NCBI GenBank assembly: GCA_009731425.1
Contig: AP018794.1
Location: 3,840,501 to 3,904,500 of the forward strand
DNA: 64,000 nt
Reading direction: 5' to 3'
DNA from: Lachnospiraceae bacterium KM106-2
GTDB lineage: Bacteria > Bacillota > Clostridia > Lachnospirales > Lachnospiraceae
The notes beneath the pieces were generated by a model, which ran no database searches, had not been told where the DNA came from, and saw only the letters and a list, made by a program, of their open reading frames with translations. The position numbers and the translations under genes were made by a program. Of the stretch, positions 63,116 to 64,000 are shown in pieces (position 1 is the stretch's first letter; each line of letters opens with the position of its first letter).

Positions 63116-63365
63116 AATTTACGTTATGGACTAAAAGGAATAGGGTGTTTGACGGAAGGGTGGTGTAGCTGCTTTTGTTGGTAGAGGGAATTTCTTCGCT
63201 AAAGCTTAGAAATTCGCCACAGCTGTAAAGGGAACAGCTGCGGCAGCAGGTGTGGCTAGTGATGTGTATTGGTTATGAAGAGATAGGGGATTTAGGACGG
63301 ACGCGTTCGATCTTGCTTGGCGCGCTCGCGGCTGGAACGAAAAGCTTCTTTGTGGTGCACGGTAG
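63116..63365. other. GC-richer non-coding stretch with hairpins
   Basis: No gene is visible. Short stems are present: GAATTTCT/AGAAATTC (about 63189-63217), GCCACA/TGTGGC enclosing AGCTG/CAGCT (about 63218-63257), and CGTTC/GAACG (about 63305-63341). The base composition resembles the adjoining palindromic element more than the genes. Confidence 0.45.
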
Positions 63366-63409
63366 AGGAATGAAGGAGTAGGGGTTCCCCTCCTCCTTCA
63401 TTCCTGTTT
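63366..63409 (+). terminator. Strong terminator-like hairpin upstream of dnaE
   Basis: AGGAATGAAGGAG plus AGGGG pair with CCCCT plus CTCCTTCATTCCT (one mismatch, 2-nt loop), followed by GTTTTA. It isolates dnaE from upstream transcription. Confidence 0.75.
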
Positions 63410-63494
63410 TACCAGTTAATTGAGTTGCAAATTTAAATAATTTAATGTTATAGTATTAGATAGAATATATGTTTGATTAGAAAGAGGTGAAATC

Positions 63495-64000
63495 ATGAAC
63501 TTTACGCATTTACACGTCCATACGGAGTATAGTCTTTTGGATGGTTCTAGTAAGATTAAGGAACTTGTTGCGAAGACGAAGGAATTGGGCATGGACAGCA
63601 TTGCAATTACGGACCACGGGGTTATGTATGGCGTTATTGATTTCTATCGAGCTGCTAAGGCAGAGGGAATCAAACCGATTTTAGGATGCGAAGTTTATGT
63701 TGCGCCTAATTCTAGATTTGATAAGGAATCTGGAACGGGCGAGAATAGATATTATCATTTGGTTTTATTGGCGGAGAATAATGAGGGTTATTCGAATCTG
63801 ATGAAGATTGTTTCTAAGGGCTTTACGGAAGGGTTTTATTATAAGCCTCGTGTTGATATGGAGGTTCTTCAGGAATATAGTAGCGGTATCATTGCACTTA
63901 GTGCTTGTCTCGGTGGCGAGGTTGCTAGTAATTTAAGACAAGGGTTCTATGAGGAAGCGAAGGTTGCTGCGCTTAAATTTAGGGATACGTTTGGGGAGAA
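63495..64000 (+). CDS. dnaE: DNA polymerase III alpha subunit (DnaE), N-terminal part
   Basis: The first 168 or so residues are visible and the frame is open at the right edge. It begins MNFTHLHVHTEYSLLDGSSKI, the PHP domain of DnaE, with AITDHGVMYG, PILGCEVYVAP, YYHLVLLAENNEGYSNLMKIVS and GIIALSACLGGEVA. It is the replicative or lesion-tolerant DnaE-type polymerase; Firmicutes usually also have PolC. AAAGAGGTG precedes ATG by 4-5 bp. The rest of the protein lies outside the window. Confidence 0.96.
   Translation, partial: MNFTHLHVHTEYSLLDGSSKIKELVAKTKELGMDSIAITDHGVMYGVIDFYRAAKAEGIKPILGCEVYVAPNSRFDKESGTGENRYYHLVLLAENNEGYSNLMKIVSKGFTEGFYYKPRVDMEVLQEYSSGIIALSACLGGEVASNLRQGFYEEAKVAALKFRDTFGE

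Overview
The window is AT-rich chromosomal DNA from a low-GC Gram-positive, flagellated anaerobe. It is most likely a member of the Lachnospiraceae or a close clostridial relative. This is inferred from the gene families and their order: murB-rapZ-whiA-HPr-dnaE, a flgM-flgN-flgK-flgK-flgL-fliW-csrA-flaG-fliD-fliS-fliC block, a T-box and a TPP riboswitch, sigma-A promoters with 17-bp spacers and strong GGAGG ribosome sites, and an A-type flavoprotein in place of aerobic respiration. No phage, IS element or CRISPR array is visible.

Layout. 1-2.6 kb: end of a chemotaxis receptor, tRNA-Val(CAC), a DMT-family transporter, and a BASS-family transporter behind a T-box that probably reads isoleucine. 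3.1-18 kb: YitT membrane protein, an amidohydrolase, two copies of a LytTR regulator-DUF3021 module (one with an ABC exporter) on either side of an HD-GYP signalling protein, a small XRE/membrane pair, a hairpin-rich repeat island, DMT and DegV genes, and an operon with a MraY-like transferase, a sugar isomerase-like TIM barrel and a ThuA protein. 18-22.4 kb: a type II topoisomerase pair (probably parE-parC). 22.6-28 kb: flavodiiron protein with a palindromic operator, TPP riboswitch-thiW-thiC, and a TrmB regulator with lysA. 28-46.8 kb: late flagellar genes and flagellin, followed by a glycosylation region (Maf/DUF115 transferase, neuB-neuC-neuA, polysaccharide deacetylase, GT2). 47-51.3 kb: two OpuAC-type binding proteins without an ABC partner, LspA-like peptidase, TcdA, TylF-like methyltransferase. 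51.4-64 kb: pyrG, ftsH, uvrC, hprK, glucokinase, murB, rapZ, whiA, an HPr-like protein and the start of dnaE.

How parts fit together. In the flagellar block, sigma-28-type promoters precede flgM and flagellin. FliW and CsrA are encoded upstream, and the flagellin leader carries two GGA sites arranged like the Bacillus hag CsrA targets. NeuB/C/A would make a CMP-nonulosonate for the Maf transferase to put on flagellin. HprK and the HPr-like protein lie in one neighbourhood. That HPr keeps Ser46 but has Glu at position 15 in place of the PTS histidine, so it looks like a regulatory, Crh-like protein.

The least explained parts are three GC-richer, hairpin-dense intergenic islands (12160-12433, 51361-51480, 62907-63409). 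The first is bounded by exact copies of one terminator stem-loop. The third contains a 209-bp palindromic MITE-like element.
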